Source of the DNA: Pseudoprimorskyibacter sp.
GTDB lineage: Bacteria > Pseudomonadota > Alphaproteobacteria > Rhodobacterales > Rhodobacteraceae
Assembly: GCA_029251265.1 (NCBI GenBank)
Contig: JAQXDR010000091.1
Span: 1 to 41,260, forward strand
DNA length: 41,260 bases
Reading direction: 5' to 3'
The stretch's first letter is position 1. Each line of letters starts with the position of its first letter. Positions 1 to 9,068 of this stretch are shown here, piece after piece. A program made the position numbers and the translations under genes. The notes beneath the pieces are model-generated. The model saw only the letters and a list, made by a program, of their open reading frames with translations, was not told the DNA's origin and ran no database searches.

Positions 1-735
1 CGCTTTGGGTCAAAGGCTGAGGGCATAGATCAGCTGCAATTGCGCCTTGAGGATGATGAGGTAGCAGAGGCTGCCGCCATACCGCTTAAGCAGCCCAAGC
101 AAACTGACGAGGACACAAAAGCCAAACCCAAGCGTAAGCCACTGCCGGATCATCTGCCACGCGTCGAGCAGGTCTTGTCCGTTGGCGATGCTTGTACTGA
201 CTGCGGTGGGGCGCTGCGCGAGCTTGGACGTGATACAACAGATGAGTTGGAATACGTCCCCGGCCGCTTTGTCGTGAACCAGATCATCCGCCCCCGCATG
301 GCTTGCAAGTGTTGCGAGGCAATCAGTCAGGCGCCCATGCCGTCGCGCCCAATTGAGAAGGGCATTCCTGGCCCAGGGTTCTTAGCGACTTTGTTGATCA
401 GCAAATACATGGACCACCTGCCGCTATACCGCCAAGCGCAGATCTTCGCACGCGAAGGCTTAAACATGGATCGTTCCACACTGGCAGGATGGGTCGGTAA
501 GGTAGCCGCACTGCTGCAGCCACTGGCCGAGGCCATCAAGCGCTATGTGCTCTCCGGCCAGGCCATCTTTGCGGATGATACGCCCGTCAAGTTGCTGGCC
601 CCCGGGAATGGTAAAACAAAGACAGCTCGCTTCTGGGCCTACGGGCGAGATGAACGTTCTTGAGGCAGCGATGCCCCGCCAGCGGCTTGGTATGAGTTTA
701 CGCCAGACCGCAAAGGCATCCGCCGTATTAGGGGC
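1..735 (+). pseudogene. IS66-family transposase (TnpC), 5'-incomplete and broken
   Basis: The reading frame is open from base 1, so the gene began upstream of the window. The product has the IS66 TnpC order: a leading RFGSKAEGIDQLQ-like segment, a zinc-finger-like part (CTDCGG ... CKCC), then the DHLPLYRQAQI motif and the first catalytic-domain stretch (ADDTPVKLL). At 661-663 a TGA sits where IS66 proteins have Trp of the R-P-W-G-S-D motif. After it the same frame continues with a recognisable GSDAPPAAWY-F-PDRKGI segment until about 735, where similarity ends. The gene therefore carries a nonsense mutation and a 3' truncation. It is a dead transposase. Confidence 0.85.
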
Positions 736-800
736 GACTGTTTTGGCCGATGCGCGTGACTACCTTTCCTTTGTGAAGCGTTTTAGAAAGAATAATTCGG

Positions 801-1659
801 ATGTCTGAAGGTACAGTAACACCAAACGAAACCACTATCGCTGCAAACACCATGACCGGGTTTGGAGGCTCGTTGACAATCGCAGCAAGTGTATTGGATG
901 TTGAAATTCCCGGAAAGATTGGTTTTGCGGTGGACGTACTCTGGGCGCCATTGGCTCGGGAATTGGACAGGCATCGGATAAACAATGGGATGCGCGCGGT
1001 TCGTCTTCTTTGCTGGGAGATATAGCAACAAGTGCTGCAATCGGATTCGTTGCAGGTGGTGGCCCGTGGGGGGCAGCAATAAGGGTAGGTGTTGGTCTAA
1101 TGGCTTCGGGCGTTGGTTTTGATCCCGGCGGGTATGTTTACGATACATTTTCGGAGTTGCCGGGCAAAAATTACACCCAGACATATAGCAATACGGTTTC
1201 CACGACGTATGACGAAGACAGATCGAACGAAGCTAGGCGATCAGATCGAGGCTTTGAAGGAGCAGGCCGAGCGTCAGAGTGCCGACCACAGGCAGGCATT
1301 GGCCGAGTTGACCGATCAGCGCGAGAGGGCAGCAGAGCAACCCAAGCGTTGCCTCTGAGCGCGTCTGGTCGGGTAATCCTACGATTGACGCTATAGCGAT
1401 AGTCCTGATGTGCAATGCGATTGCAGCCTTCTTTACGGCTTTCTATTTTCAGATGGCGGTGATTTTCAGACTGTTTCGAGACTCGAATCCAGGGATCGGA
1501 ATTGGAGATACGAATAGCTCTCAAGCAAATTTCGTGCGTTTCTTGGCGGGGGAAATTTACCCAGATTTGAAGCCAAAGCGGTCGAAAGCTCTGCTTTGGG
1601 TAGTGATCAGCTTTATGCCTATTTTTGCGCTTGCGGGGATTGCTGAACTCACAAAATGA
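801..1659 (+). pseudogene. Multiply frameshifted gene for a glycine-rich membrane protein of unknown family
   Basis: Four successive open stretches in changing frames read as one protein. 801-930 begins MSEGTVTPNE. 932-1225 is a glycine-rich hydrophobic part containing IGSGIGQ and GFVAGGGPWG. About 1220-1335 is a charged coiled-coil-like piece (LGDQIEALKEQAERQ). 1336-1659 has two hydrophobic segments (IDAIAIVLMCNAIAAFF and ALLWVVISFMPIFALAG) and ends in ELTK. Joining them needs frame changes near 930, 1220 and 1335. I do not recognise the family. Glycine-zipper segments followed by a coiled coil occur in pore-forming effectors, but that is only a resemblance. Separate short genes are the alternative. 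Confidence 0.5.
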
Positions 1660-1770
1660 AACGACCCACCCCGTGAAGGGCAGGCCGTCATTCCGTTCGC
1701 GGCCATCGGCTTCCCAGCCTGTACCGCCTGACCATTCTACATGAAAATTCTGTTCTGCAAATATCCTCGG

Positions 1771-1812
1771 GGGTTTGGGGGCAGACAGCCCCCAACGGCG
1801 GCGCGAGCCGCC
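1771..1812. repeat. REP-like double palindrome
   Basis: Two adjacent perfect hairpins lie between the broken membrane-protein gene and the lipoprotein gene. The first is TTGGGGGC (1775-1782) with GCCCCCAA (1788-1795), loop AGACA. The second is GGCGGC (1797-1802) with GCCGCC (1807-1812), loop GCGA. There is no T-tract on the plus side, which argues against a simple plus-strand terminator. On the minus strand it lies downstream of the lipoprotein gene and could end its transcript. Similar GC-rich double palindromes are, from memory, common intergenic elements in this bacterial group. Confidence 0.55.
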
Positions 1813-1830
1813 AGATTTTCTTATTGACGG

Positions 1831-2376
1831 TTATTCATCAAACAGAAATGCACCTCTAATCGGTCTGCCAATTAGGCTTACAATTTGGGGGGTGCTCAAC
1901 ACAGCGCCTCGAGGCACCGAACGTGGAATGCGCCCAGAGCTTAAATTAAATTCATCGCCTTGGATCAGGGCAGTCATACTTCGCCCAAATACTGTGCTTA
2001 GTCTGCACTCCCACCGACCACCAAATTGCTGTGTGACTGGGTTGTAAGACCGATTGGCATATCGAAAACAGATTACAGCGCTTGCATTTGGTGTCGCGCC
2101 TGCTTCGATCTTCCATTCACTTGGTACTGCGGCTGTGTTTCCTGGATACCACAGGTAAGCTCTGCCGTTTGGATGAAAGTATTCGATCTGTGTGCCGTGG
2201 CCTGGCCCATCGAATTTTGCTGTACGCCCTGCCAATTGCTGTCTCATTTCGGCAGGGTTTTGAGAGAAATTAAAGCGGTCAGTTGTAGGAGTTGGTCGAA
2301 CCTCTGTTGATGGGCTGCATGACGCGAGCATGAACGCCATTACAACGCCAAGTAATCCAGTTAATCTGATCTGCAC
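1831..2376 (-). CDS. Hypothetical lipoprotein
   Basis: The 181-residue protein starts with GTG. It has a short basic N-terminus, a hydrophobic stretch and a lipobox (LASC, Cys at about residue 20), so it should be lipidated and held at the envelope. The mature part is small and rich in aromatic residues (FHPNGRAYLWYPG, WECRL). This is reminiscent of small Roseobacter lipoproteins that sense or shield the cell surface, but I cannot name a domain. It stands alone between mobile-element debris, followed by a palindromic element. The frame is intact, so it may be functional. Confidence 0.65.
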   Translation of the reverse strand: MQIRLTGLLGVVMAFMLASCSPSTEVRPTPTTDRFNFSQNPAEMRQQLAGRTAKFDGPGHGTQIEYFHPNGRAYLWYPGNTAAVPSEWKIEAGATPNASAVICFRYANRSYNPVTQQFGGRWECRLSTVFGRSMTALIQGDEFNLSSGRIPRSVPRGAVLSTPQIVSLIGRPIRGAFLFDE

Positions 2377-2400
2377 TACAATCCGCTAAATTTATTTTTA

Positions 2401-2872
2401 TCAGCGTATCATTGGAGTGATGACTTGTGTTTTACGGATCGGCGGCGGGGATGGAAAGAGCCTCATTCCGACATGCTCTTGGCGCACATTGGCTGTTGGA
2501 TAGACAGTCAGCACCTTGCGCATGGCAGGTGCGAATTTCTTTTTGAAATCCTTGGGGAACTTGTACTCTTGCCCGAGCTTGATTTCATCAGGCCAGAAGG
2601 ACTTTTGAGAGGCGAAGGGATCAGCCCACGCCTCAAAGCCATGAACAGGGGCGCAGCGCGTTTGCTTGATGCTGTGGCCGGCGTCCCATGCAAGCTGCAT
2701 TTCGCAGCCGGCCAGATAGGTCATCTGGTTTTTGAAATTGCGGAACGTGCGGCCAGAAATCGACATGCCCATGTCGCGCAGGAATGGCACAATGCCGTCG
2801 CTCACGTCGATGATGGGGCTTTGGTTGCGCACAGCCTCAGAGCAAAGATAAATCATCGCCAGCCGCGGCTGT
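2401..2872 (-). pseudogene. Plasmid replication initiator RepA (RepA_C type), fragment
   Basis: The minus-strand frame reads QPRLAMIYLCSEAVR, then a segment with FLRDMGMSISGRTFRNFKNQM, then FWPDEIKL, then GQEYKFPKDFKKKFAPAM and RKVLTVYPTANV, ending GMRLFPSPPPIRK. This is the order of the C-terminal domain of alphaproteobacterial plasmid RepA replicases. The family normally has about 60 more residues between the LWP-x-x-I-x-L motif and the F/L-GQEY motif, with the ALD-YTWL segment. These are missing, so there is an in-frame deletion near 2574/2575. The N-terminal half is also lost where the gene meets transposase DNA near 2872. It is a relic of an integrated or recombined plasmid. Family assignment is from motif memory. 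Confidence 0.6.
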
Positions 2873-3379
2873 GATCAGGCTGGCATCAGTGGCAAGTTGC
2901 CCGCTCACCAAGCCATCCGCGATATACCGGGCAACGGTCTTCTCGAACGAATGCCGCAGCAGTTTGCTGTCACGGAAACGACCATGTCGGTTCTTTGAGA
3001 ACGTCGAATGGTTCGGCACTGGGTCAGATAAATCGAGGCGACAGAACCAGCGGTATGCGAGGTTCAGGTGGACCTCTTCGCATAGGCGTCGTTCAGACCT
3101 GATCCCGAAGCAATAGCCCACCAGCAACATACGGATCAGCAGTTCGGGATCAATCGAGGGACGGCCCTTATGGCTGTAAAACTCAGCCAAATACTGGCAG
3201 ATGTCATTCAGATCCACGAACCTATCAATTGAGCGCAGCATATGGTCTTGCGGGATGTGATCTTCCAACGTGGACTCATAAAACAGCGCCGCCTGTGCGT
3301 CCTGCCTTGGCACCCAATCAAGGAATGGTTTTTCAACCGAATTGGGCCACATCCGGCGTACGGTCGTAGATGTGTTCAA
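2837..3379 (-). pseudogene. IS1182-type transposase, N-terminal part only
   Basis: The frame starts with TTG (or just inside) and contains the DUF772 signature of IS1182/IS5-like transposases: IPQDHMLRSIDRFVDL, then GRPSIDPELLIRMLLVGYCFGIRSERRLCEEV, here split for brevity, then LAYRWFCRLDL and VPNHSTFSKNR. After ATDASLI, where the catalytic domain should begin, similarity stops at about 2872 and the frame runs into the RepA relic (TAAAGDDLSLL, stop). The element thus lost its catalytic half. A C-terminal half of a related transposase lies at 16.3-17.0 kb on the same strand, but nothing shows that the two are parts of one copy. Confidence 0.75.
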
Positions 3380-3408
3380 ATCCCAAAGCTCGCATGTGGC
3401 GGAATAGG

Positions 3409-3655
3409 CGTTTCAGCGCATCGCACAGCTTTATGCGGTGGAGAAAGCAGCACGCAGTTCAGCGCGTCGCACTGCGGCAGGCAAAAGCAAAGCCCATTCT
3501 CGATGATCTGGTGCTCTGCCTGCAGAGCGGGTTGCGCAAGTTATCAGGCAAAACGCCACTGGCCAATGCCATTCGATATGCTCTGACCCGCATTGCAGCC
3601 CACAAGATCAACAGGATTGATGGGTTGCTACCGTGCGACTATAAGGTGTGAATAG
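3409..3655 (+). pseudogene. IS66 transposase, C-terminal relic
   Basis: The plus-strand fragment reads QRIAQLYAVEKAAR in one frame, then after a frameshift near 3455 reads ALRQAKAKPILDDL and GKTPLANAIRYALTR. It then jumps directly to IAAHKINRIDGLLP, the very end of IS66 TnpC. The segment between (the EIDNN-x-ER-R and FAGS motifs) is deleted. The stop is followed by a sequence resembling an IS66 terminal repeat (about 3650-3663). It has the same orientation as the IS66 N-terminal part at 1-735, so the two could be the ends of one element later filled with other DNA, or two independent copies. Confidence 0.75.
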
Positions 3656-3785
3656 ACGCTGTCTGCTCTGATCCAAGGCAGAATTAACTAAGTGAAAATC
3701 TGGATCAGCATGGCATTTGCAGCGCTCTGCGCTGGAGGTTCTGCCTTTATCTATAAAGCAGACGTTAACCCTAGGTCACGGACCA

Positions 3786-4082
3786 ATGAGTCCTTGGTAC
3801 ATGTCAGGAGCTGCAAGCATTGCCGCGTGCGTTTGGGTATTTTATGTCTTTCCAAGGATGGGTAAAGGTTGGGCCACGGATGTCTTGTGGATTGCGGCTG
3901 CCTATCGTTGTGTCGGTGGCATGACTGGTTTCTTGATCGCGTTTGCGCAACCCATAGGCATTCCTTTTGGTGCGTCTGTTGCGATCAATCTTCCTTGGCT
4001 GTTTCCAGTGATAGTTTTGCCGATCCATCTTTCGGGCGCAGCCGTTATTTTTCTTTTGCCTCGTATCTGGCAGAGTACATAA
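3786..4082 (+). CDS. Small membrane protein, unknown
   Basis: From ATG at 3786 the frame gives 98 residues with about three hydrophobic spans (residues 10-22, 31-55 and 65-90) and a short polar tail. A longer frame from TTG at 3717 exists but adds a non-hydrophobic leader. A GTG at 3692 in another frame starts a signal-like peptide (KIWISMAFAALCAGGSAF) that stops after about 55 residues, so the original gene may have been longer and be frameshifted near 3780. No family recognised. It lies between an IS66 relic and the aminotransferase gene, so it may be a remnant. Confidence 0.45.
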   Translation: MSPWYMSGAASIAACVWVFYVFPRMGKGWATDVLWIAAAYRCVGGMTGFLIAFAQPIGIPFGASVAINLPWLFPVIVLPIHLSGAAVIFLLPRIWQST

Positions 4083-4177
4083 GTCAGCCATTCGAGCATA
4101 CTGACAATGCGAAAATGTTAAGTTGTGAAAGCTGCCATTGGCCAAATCAAAGTCAACGGCCGCTATCAAAGAGTCTA

Positions 4178-5032
4178 TCAGCTGTGCGCCCAGTCCCAGT
4201 ACATTTCGCGGGCACGCCGTGCGACTTGGCCAACTGCATATTGCGTGTCTTCAAAGGCTGTCACAGGTGTCACTTTGTGCATGTTCCCGGACAAGAAAAC
4301 CTCGTCAGCCTGCTGAAAATCCTCAAACTTCAGGATGCTTTCGTGGACTGTCGTGCCATCAGCTCGCATATGCGAGATAAGCCTCGATCGCGTAATGCCA
4401 GCCAAAAATGTCCCGTTGGGAATCGGGGTAAACACCTCTCCGTCTTTGACCATGAAAACATTGGAGGTGGCGCTTTCCGCGACATTTCCCATCGCGTCAG
4501 CCACAAGCGCATTGTTAAATCCTCTAGACCTTGCCTCTACGATCATACGGGCGTTGTTTGGATACAGACACCCTGCCTTGGCGTTCACCACTGCATTTTC
4601 CAGAACGGGCCGACGGAATCGGGTGCGGCCGAGGGTTGTCGCCGCAGATGCCGGGGCGATTGGGATTTCTTCTAGACAGATGCAGAAACCGGTTTCATCT
4701 TTGCCGGGAACAATTGCCGTCGCATCACCATGAATCCCCCAATACATCGGCCGGATATAAACTGTCTTGCCACGCAGCGGTGCCAAACCGTCCCATATGA
4801 TTTGCACCATGTCCTCTGGTGTCAGGGTGGGTGTTAACATAAGCGCCTCGGCGGATGCGTTGACCCGCTGGCAATGGGCCAAAAGGTCGGGCGCAACACC
4901 ATCCACAAAACGCGCGCCGTCGAAAACGGAACTGCCTAGCCAAGCGCCATGATCAGCCGCCCGAATGATGGCAACGTTATCCTCGTGCCATGCCCCTTTA
5001 TAGTACGTGCGGATATTCGTGCCGACTGCCAT
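4178..5032 (-). CDS. ilvE: Branched-chain amino acid aminotransferase-like, PLP class IV
   Basis: This fold-type IV transaminase exchanges the amino group between branched-chain amino acids and 2-oxoglutarate; other substrates of the class IV family (D-amino acids, aminodeoxychorismate) cannot be fully excluded. The 284-residue protein contains SSVFDGARF near the N-terminus, RPMYWG, the PLP-lysine motif NAKAGCLYPNN, the GNVAESATSNVFMV motif and a C-terminal SGNMHKVTPV. The start is set at ATG 5032 because an AGAGGAGA ribosome site lies just upstream and the family begins with MAVGTNIRTYY. The open frame runs 48 codons further upstream into AT-rich DNA. It is divergent from the beta-galactosidase gene with 250 bp between. 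Confidence 0.85.
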   Translation of the reverse strand: MAVGTNIRTYYKGAWHEDNVAIIRAADHGAWLGSSVFDGARFVDGVAPDLLAHCQRVNASAEALMLTPTLTPEDMVQIIWDGLAPLRGKTVYIRPMYWGIHGDATAIVPGKDETGFCICLEEIPIAPASAATTLGRTRFRRPVLENAVVNAKAGCLYPNNARMIVEARSRGFNNALVADAMGNVAESATSNVFMVKDGEVFTPIPNGTFLAGITRSRLISHMRADGTTVHESILKFEDFQQADEVFLSGNMHKVTPVTAFEDTQYAVGQVARRAREMYWDWAHS

Positions 5033-5282
5033 CTGCGTCTCTCCTCTGCGAATAAGCATGAAGCTATGCGCAGCTGATGGCGGGGTCCAGTGCAGTTTGA
5101 TTTGGGACGGTTGGGGCGTGTTTGATTTTTGTTTAAATATTGTGATCTTGGCGTTAATATTTGATCTGGCCGTCACTATTCAAGTGACCTGGGGCCCTCA
5201 ATTCATGCGTTTTATTCATTTTGAACACTAGACACAGCTTGTCACGACTGTATCACCACGCAGCCATCACAAGGAGCCCCCT

Positions 5283-7217
5283 ATGCAGCGCACGCTTGGC
5301 ACCTGCTATTATCCGGAACACTGGCCACAGGACGTGTGGGCCGAAGACGCCCGCCGCATGGTCGAAATGGGGCTGACTTGGGTGCGGATTGGTGAGTTTG
5401 CATGGAGCCGGATCGAACCTGAACCCGGACATTTTGACTGGGCATGGTTAGATCATGCGATTGGTGTCTTGGGAGCCGCAGGATTGAAGGTTGTTTTGGG
5501 GACACCAACGGCCACGCCACCGCGTTGGATGTTGACCCGGCATCCTGATATGCTGGCGGTAGACATTGAGGGTCGAACCCGTAAATTTGGATCGCGGCGG
5601 CATTACTGTTTTAGCCACCTTGGATATCGTGACGAATGCGCGCGTATTGTCACCGCTTTGGCCGAGCGCTATGGCAAACATCCCGCGATTGGCGCGTGGC
5701 AGACGGACAATGAATACGGCTGCCACGACACCACGATCAGCTACTCTGATGCGGCCCGCAACGGGTTTCGCGCGTGGTTGCGTCAATGTTTTACCGATGA
5801 TGGCAATGATGGTGACATTGGCGCCTTGAACCGTGCTTGGGGCAATGTGTTCTGGTCGATGGAGTACGGCGATTTTGATGATATTGATCTGCCTAACCTG
5901 ACGGTAACCGAGCCAAACCCAGCCCATAGTCTGGCATTTCGACGCTATACCTCTGATCAGGTCGTCGCGTTTAACCGGTTACAGACAGAGGTCATTCGAG
6001 CGCATTCCAATGCGCCCATATTGCACAACTACATGGGTCGTATCACTGATTTCGATCATTGGAAGGTCGGTGATGATTTGGATATCGCCAGTTGGGACAG
6101 CTACCCGCTTGGCTTTTTAGAAGATCGCGTCGGCGCGGATCCACAACGGCAACGCGACTTCGCGGGGCAGGGCGATCCGGACTTCCAAGCATTCCATCAT
6201 GATCTGTATCGGGGTGTTGGTCGCGGTCGTTGGTGGATAATGGAACAACAACCCGGTCCGGTGAACTGGGCGCCGTATAACCCTTCGCCTCTGCCAGGGA
6301 TGGTGAGGTTGTGGACATGGGAGGCTTTTGCCCATGGCGCAGAAGCTGTTTGCTATTTTCGCTGGCGTCAGGCGCCTTTTGCACAAGAGCAAATGCACGC
6401 AGGCCTGTTGCGACCCGATAGCATCGAGGCACCTGCCGCCGACGAAGCCCGGCAGGTGCGGGATGAATTGGCAGAGGCGCCAGAGGTTACGCGCGCGCAG
6501 GCGCCTGTGGCAATAATTTTTGACTACGATGCTGATGCGGCTTGGTCCATTCAGCCTCACGGGGCAGGGCTAAGCTATTTCGGACTGGTTTTTGAGTACT
6601 ATCGTGCCCTTCGGCGGGCTGGTCTTTCTATCGATTTTCTGCCGCCAACGACGCGAGATTTTGCAGGTTATAAACTTGTCCTAGCTCCTGGACTGATCCA
6701 CATGTCTGAAGAGCTTAAGCAATCGTTGGCCACAACATCTGCGCAGGTTCTTTTGGGGCCGCGCAGTGGCGCGCGAGACCCGCACATGGCAATTCCTGTT
6801 CCACTGCCTCCTGCCTTTCCGGGGTTAGATGTCACTGTTCAACGCGTGCAATCTCTAAGACCTGATATGCCTGTGGGTCTTTCCACGGCTGGGCATGTCG
6901 TCCGATATCTTGAAGAGCTCTCAGGCAGCGCGGAGCCCGTTTTGACGACCTCAACCGGCGATCCAGTCGCGATGCAGCATGGCCGCGTGACCTATATGGC
7001 CGGTTGGGGGGATGACATTTGCTTGGATGATCTCATTGACCGTACGGCCAAAAATGCAGGGCTAGAAACGATAGCCTTACCCGATGGATTGCGCGTTCGG
7101 GACACCGGACAGGAAAGATTCTGGTTCAACTACAATTCGTATCCCGTGGACTTTGACCAGGGGCGTATCGATGCGGCAGGAATTATGCGGCAGACATTGG
7201 CGCAAGAGATGCCGTAA
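5283..7217 (+). CDS. Beta-galactosidase, glycoside hydrolase family 42
   Basis: The enzyme hydrolyses terminal beta-galactosides with retention of configuration. The 644-residue length fits GH42. The N-terminus has [10 protein letters not shown] and [13 protein letters not shown]. The acid/base is E144 in WQTDNEYG and the nucleophile is E321 in [11 protein letters not shown]. The middle trimerisation part and the short C-terminal beta domain follow. AAGGAG just before ATG 5283 supports the start. No signal peptide is seen, so it acts in the cytoplasm on imported oligosaccharides, but no sugar transporter is adjacent. The 3' end overlaps the convergent ubiG by 35 bp, so neither 3' end is free to change. 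Confidence 0.9.
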   Translation: MQRTLGTCYYPEHWPQDVWAEDARRMVEMGLTWVRIGEFAWSRIEPEPGHFDWAWLDHAIGVLGAAGLKVVLGTPTATPPRWMLTRHPDMLAVDIEGRTRKFGSRRHYCFSHLGYRDECARIVTALAERYGKHPAIGAWQTDNEYGCHDTTISYSDAARNGFRAWLRQCFTDDGNDGDIGALNRAWGNVFWSMEYGDFDDIDLPNLTVTEPNPAHSLAFRRYTSDQVVAFNRLQTEVIRAHSNAPILHNYMGRITDFDHWKVGDDLDIASWDSYPLGFLEDRVGADPQRQRDFAGQGDPDFQAFHHDLYRGVGRGRWWIMEQQPGPVNWAPYNPSPLPGMVRLWTWEAFAHGAEAVCYFRWRQAPFAQEQMHAGLLRPDSIEAPAADEARQVRDELAEAPEVTRAQAPVAIIFDYDADAAWSIQPHGAGLSYFGLVFEYYRALRRAGLSIDFLPPTTRDFAGYKLVLAPGLIHMSEELKQSLATTSAQVLLGPRSGARDPHMAIPVPLPPAFPGLDVTVQRVQSLRPDMPVGLSTAGHVVRYLEELSGSAEPVLTTSTGDPVAMQHGRVTYMAGWGDDICLDDLIDRTAKNAGLETIALPDGLRVRDTGQERFWFNYNSYPVDFDQGRIDAAGIMRQTLAQEMP

Positions 7218-7929
7218 CATAATTCACTGAAAGGTCACGATCAGAAATCCTCCAACCCCAGGTAACTGGATTAAACTGGTATCCCTTGCGGTCTACTGGT
7301 TCCAGTCCAGCCTGCGTCATCAACTTGAACAGTTCATCTGGGGTAATGAACTTGCTCCAGTCGTGTGTCCCTTTTGGCAGCCACCGCATTACATATTCCG
7401 CACCGACAATTGCCATGACAAAGCTCTTCGGGTTTCGGTTAATCGTTGAGCACAAGTGCAAACCGCCCGGTTTTAACAACTGTCGGCACGCTGTCAAATA
7501 TGCTAGAGGATCTGCGACGTGTTCGACCACTTCCATGTTCAGGATGACGTCAAACGTCTCGCCTGCAGCCACAAGCGCCTCGGCGGTTGTATGTCGGTAG
7601 TCGATGGTCAGGCCAGACTGTGCGGCATGAGCCATGGCAACCGGAATATTACGTTCGGCGGCATCTACACCTACGACGGTTGCGCCGAGGCGCGCCATGG
7701 GTTCGCACAACAATCCGCCCCCACAACCGATATCGAGGATACGCAGACCGGAAAAGGGTGCCTCACTGTCCAATATGCGATTAAATTCAGCACAGATTTG
7801 CTGTGTGATGTAACTTAGCCGCACGGGATTCATCATGTGTAAAGGTTTGAATTTCCCTTCAGAGTCCCACCATTCGGCGGCCATAGCCTCAAATTTTGCT
7901 ATTTCGGATGGGTCGACAGTGGTCGCCAT
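7183..7929 (-). CDS. ubiG: Ubiquinone biosynthesis O-methyltransferase UbiG
   Basis: UbiG performs the two O-methylations of the ubiquinone ring using S-adenosylmethionine. The 248-residue protein starts [17 protein letters not shown] and has the family WWD-x-x-G-x-FKPLH-x-x-NP-x-R motif. The SAM site is [18 protein letters not shown], then NMEVVEHV and the late-domain GTHDWSKF-x-x-P-E/D-E. The start at 7929 (after GGGGAAAA) agrees with family length; an upstream ATG at 7986 would overlap the divergent peptidase gene. Only 49 bp separate the two start codons, so the promoters of ubiG and the peptidase must overlap. Confidence 0.93.
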   Translation of the reverse strand: MATTVDPSEIAKFEAMAAEWWDSEGKFKPLHMMNPVRLSYITQQICAEFNRILDSEAPFSGLRILDIGCGGGLLCEPMARLGATVVGVDAAERNIPVAMAHAAQSGLTIDYRHTTAEALVAAGETFDVILNMEVVEHVADPLAYLTACRQLLKPGGLHLCSTINRNPKSFVMAIVGAEYVMRWLPKGTHDWSKFITPDELFKLMTQAGLEPVDRKGYQFNPVTWGWRISDRDLSVNYVTASLAPMSAA

Positions 7930-7978
7930 GACGTTTTCCCCGTAGCCATTCATGCCCAAATCACAATATAGGTAGCAC

Positions 7979-8941
7979 ATGGACAAAATCTCGGGCCAAA
8001 AGAGCGCAGCTCATTATCTTTACCCGTCCGTCAAAGCCTATGACCAACGTATACTGGACACAGGCGACGGACACAGGATCTATGTCGAGCAATGTGGAAA
8101 CCCTGACGGCATACCAGTCATTGTCTTGCATGGAGGACCGGGCGGTGGGTGCAGTCCGGCAATGCGGCGTTATTTCGATCCTCAAAAATTCCGGGTCGTC
8201 CTTTTTGACCAACGTGGGTGTGGTCGGTCGCGCCCGCATGCCAGCGTGGTACACAATACGACGTGGCATTTGGTCAAAGACATAGAGCAGATCCGCACCA
8301 CGCTGGATATTGACCGGTTCATAGTTTTTGGCGGCAGCTGGGGGGCTACGCTGTCGTTGATTTACGCCATAACCCATCCAGACCATGTGCGTCAGTTGGT
8401 GTTACGTGGTGTATTTTTAATGACATCAGCTGAGCTTGGTTGGTTCTACGGTGGTGGCGCTGGCCAATTTTGGCCAGAAGCCTGGACACGGTTTTCAGAT
8501 CCTGTGCCTGCCGATGAACAGGACAACCTGATTGCCGCGTACAATAAGCGCCTTTTTTCGCCAGATATCCAATTGCAAACACGGTATGCAAAGGCTTGGG
8601 CATCTTGGGAGAATGCGCTGGCATCGGTAAATTCGGACGGTCACGGTGGGGACGCTCCGGGGGAATATGCACGCGCTTTTGCAAGGCTGGAAAACCACTA
8701 TTTCATGAACGGCGGTTTTTTGGAACATGACGGTTGGATTATGGATAATGTGACGCGCATTGCACATATCCCCGGCTATATAGTGCAGGGCAGGTATGAT
8801 ATGATCTGCCCACCTCAGCGTGCGTGGGAACTGGCGCGCGCATGGCCCAATGCCGAACTTCGAATGATTCGGAATGCAGGTCATGCTCTGTCCGAGCCCG
8901 GAATCAGTGCTGAGCTTGTGAGCATAATGGACGGACTGTAA
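7979..8941 (+). CDS. pip: Proline iminopeptidase, alpha/beta hydrolase
   Basis: The enzyme removes N-terminal proline from peptides. The 320-residue protein has the S33 family features: HGGPGGG oxyanion loop, DQRGCGRS, nucleophile S120 in GGSWGATL, acid D274 in GRYDMICP, and base H302 in [12 protein letters not shown] 7979 is the first start and gives the standard length (about 310-325). It is cytoplasmic, with no signal peptide. It is divergent from ubiG. About 1 kb downstream the peptide-type ABC importer operon begins, which would supply peptides, although no shared transcript is evident across the 127 bp gap. Confidence 0.93.
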   Translation: MDKISGQKSAAHYLYPSVKAYDQRILDTGDGHRIYVEQCGNPDGIPVIVLHGGPGGGCSPAMRRYFDPQKFRVVLFDQRGCGRSRPHASVVHNTTWHLVKDIEQIRTTLDIDRFIVFGGSWGATLSLIYAITHPDHVRQLVLRGVFLMTSAELGWFYGGGAGQFWPEAWTRFSDPVPADEQDNLIAAYNKRLFSPDIQLQTRYAKAWASWENALASVNSDGHGGDAPGEYARAFARLENHYFMNGGFLEHDGWIMDNVTRIAHIPGYIVQGRYDMICPPQRAWELARAWPNAELRMIRNAGHALSEPGISAELVSIMDGL

Positions 8942-9068
8942 TTCTGCGCTGAGTTGTGCGCTGAAAGCTGACAAAACACTAATAAGTGAGAAATACCTCA
9001 CCCAAGACGGTTTACAGCTAGCAGGTAGCCGTTACGCTAGTGCGACATAAAAAAACAGGGGAAACAAC

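Noticed and set aside
3869-4675. Long plus-strand open frame of 268 codons opposite the aminotransferase gene
   Set aside because: It is antisense to a gene with clear PLP-enzyme motifs, has Cys/His-rich random composition and no recognisable domain.
5033-5282. Regulator binding site for the beta-galactosidase gene
   Set aside because: AT-rich and divergent, but no convincing palindrome or -35/-10 pair could be fixed by eye.
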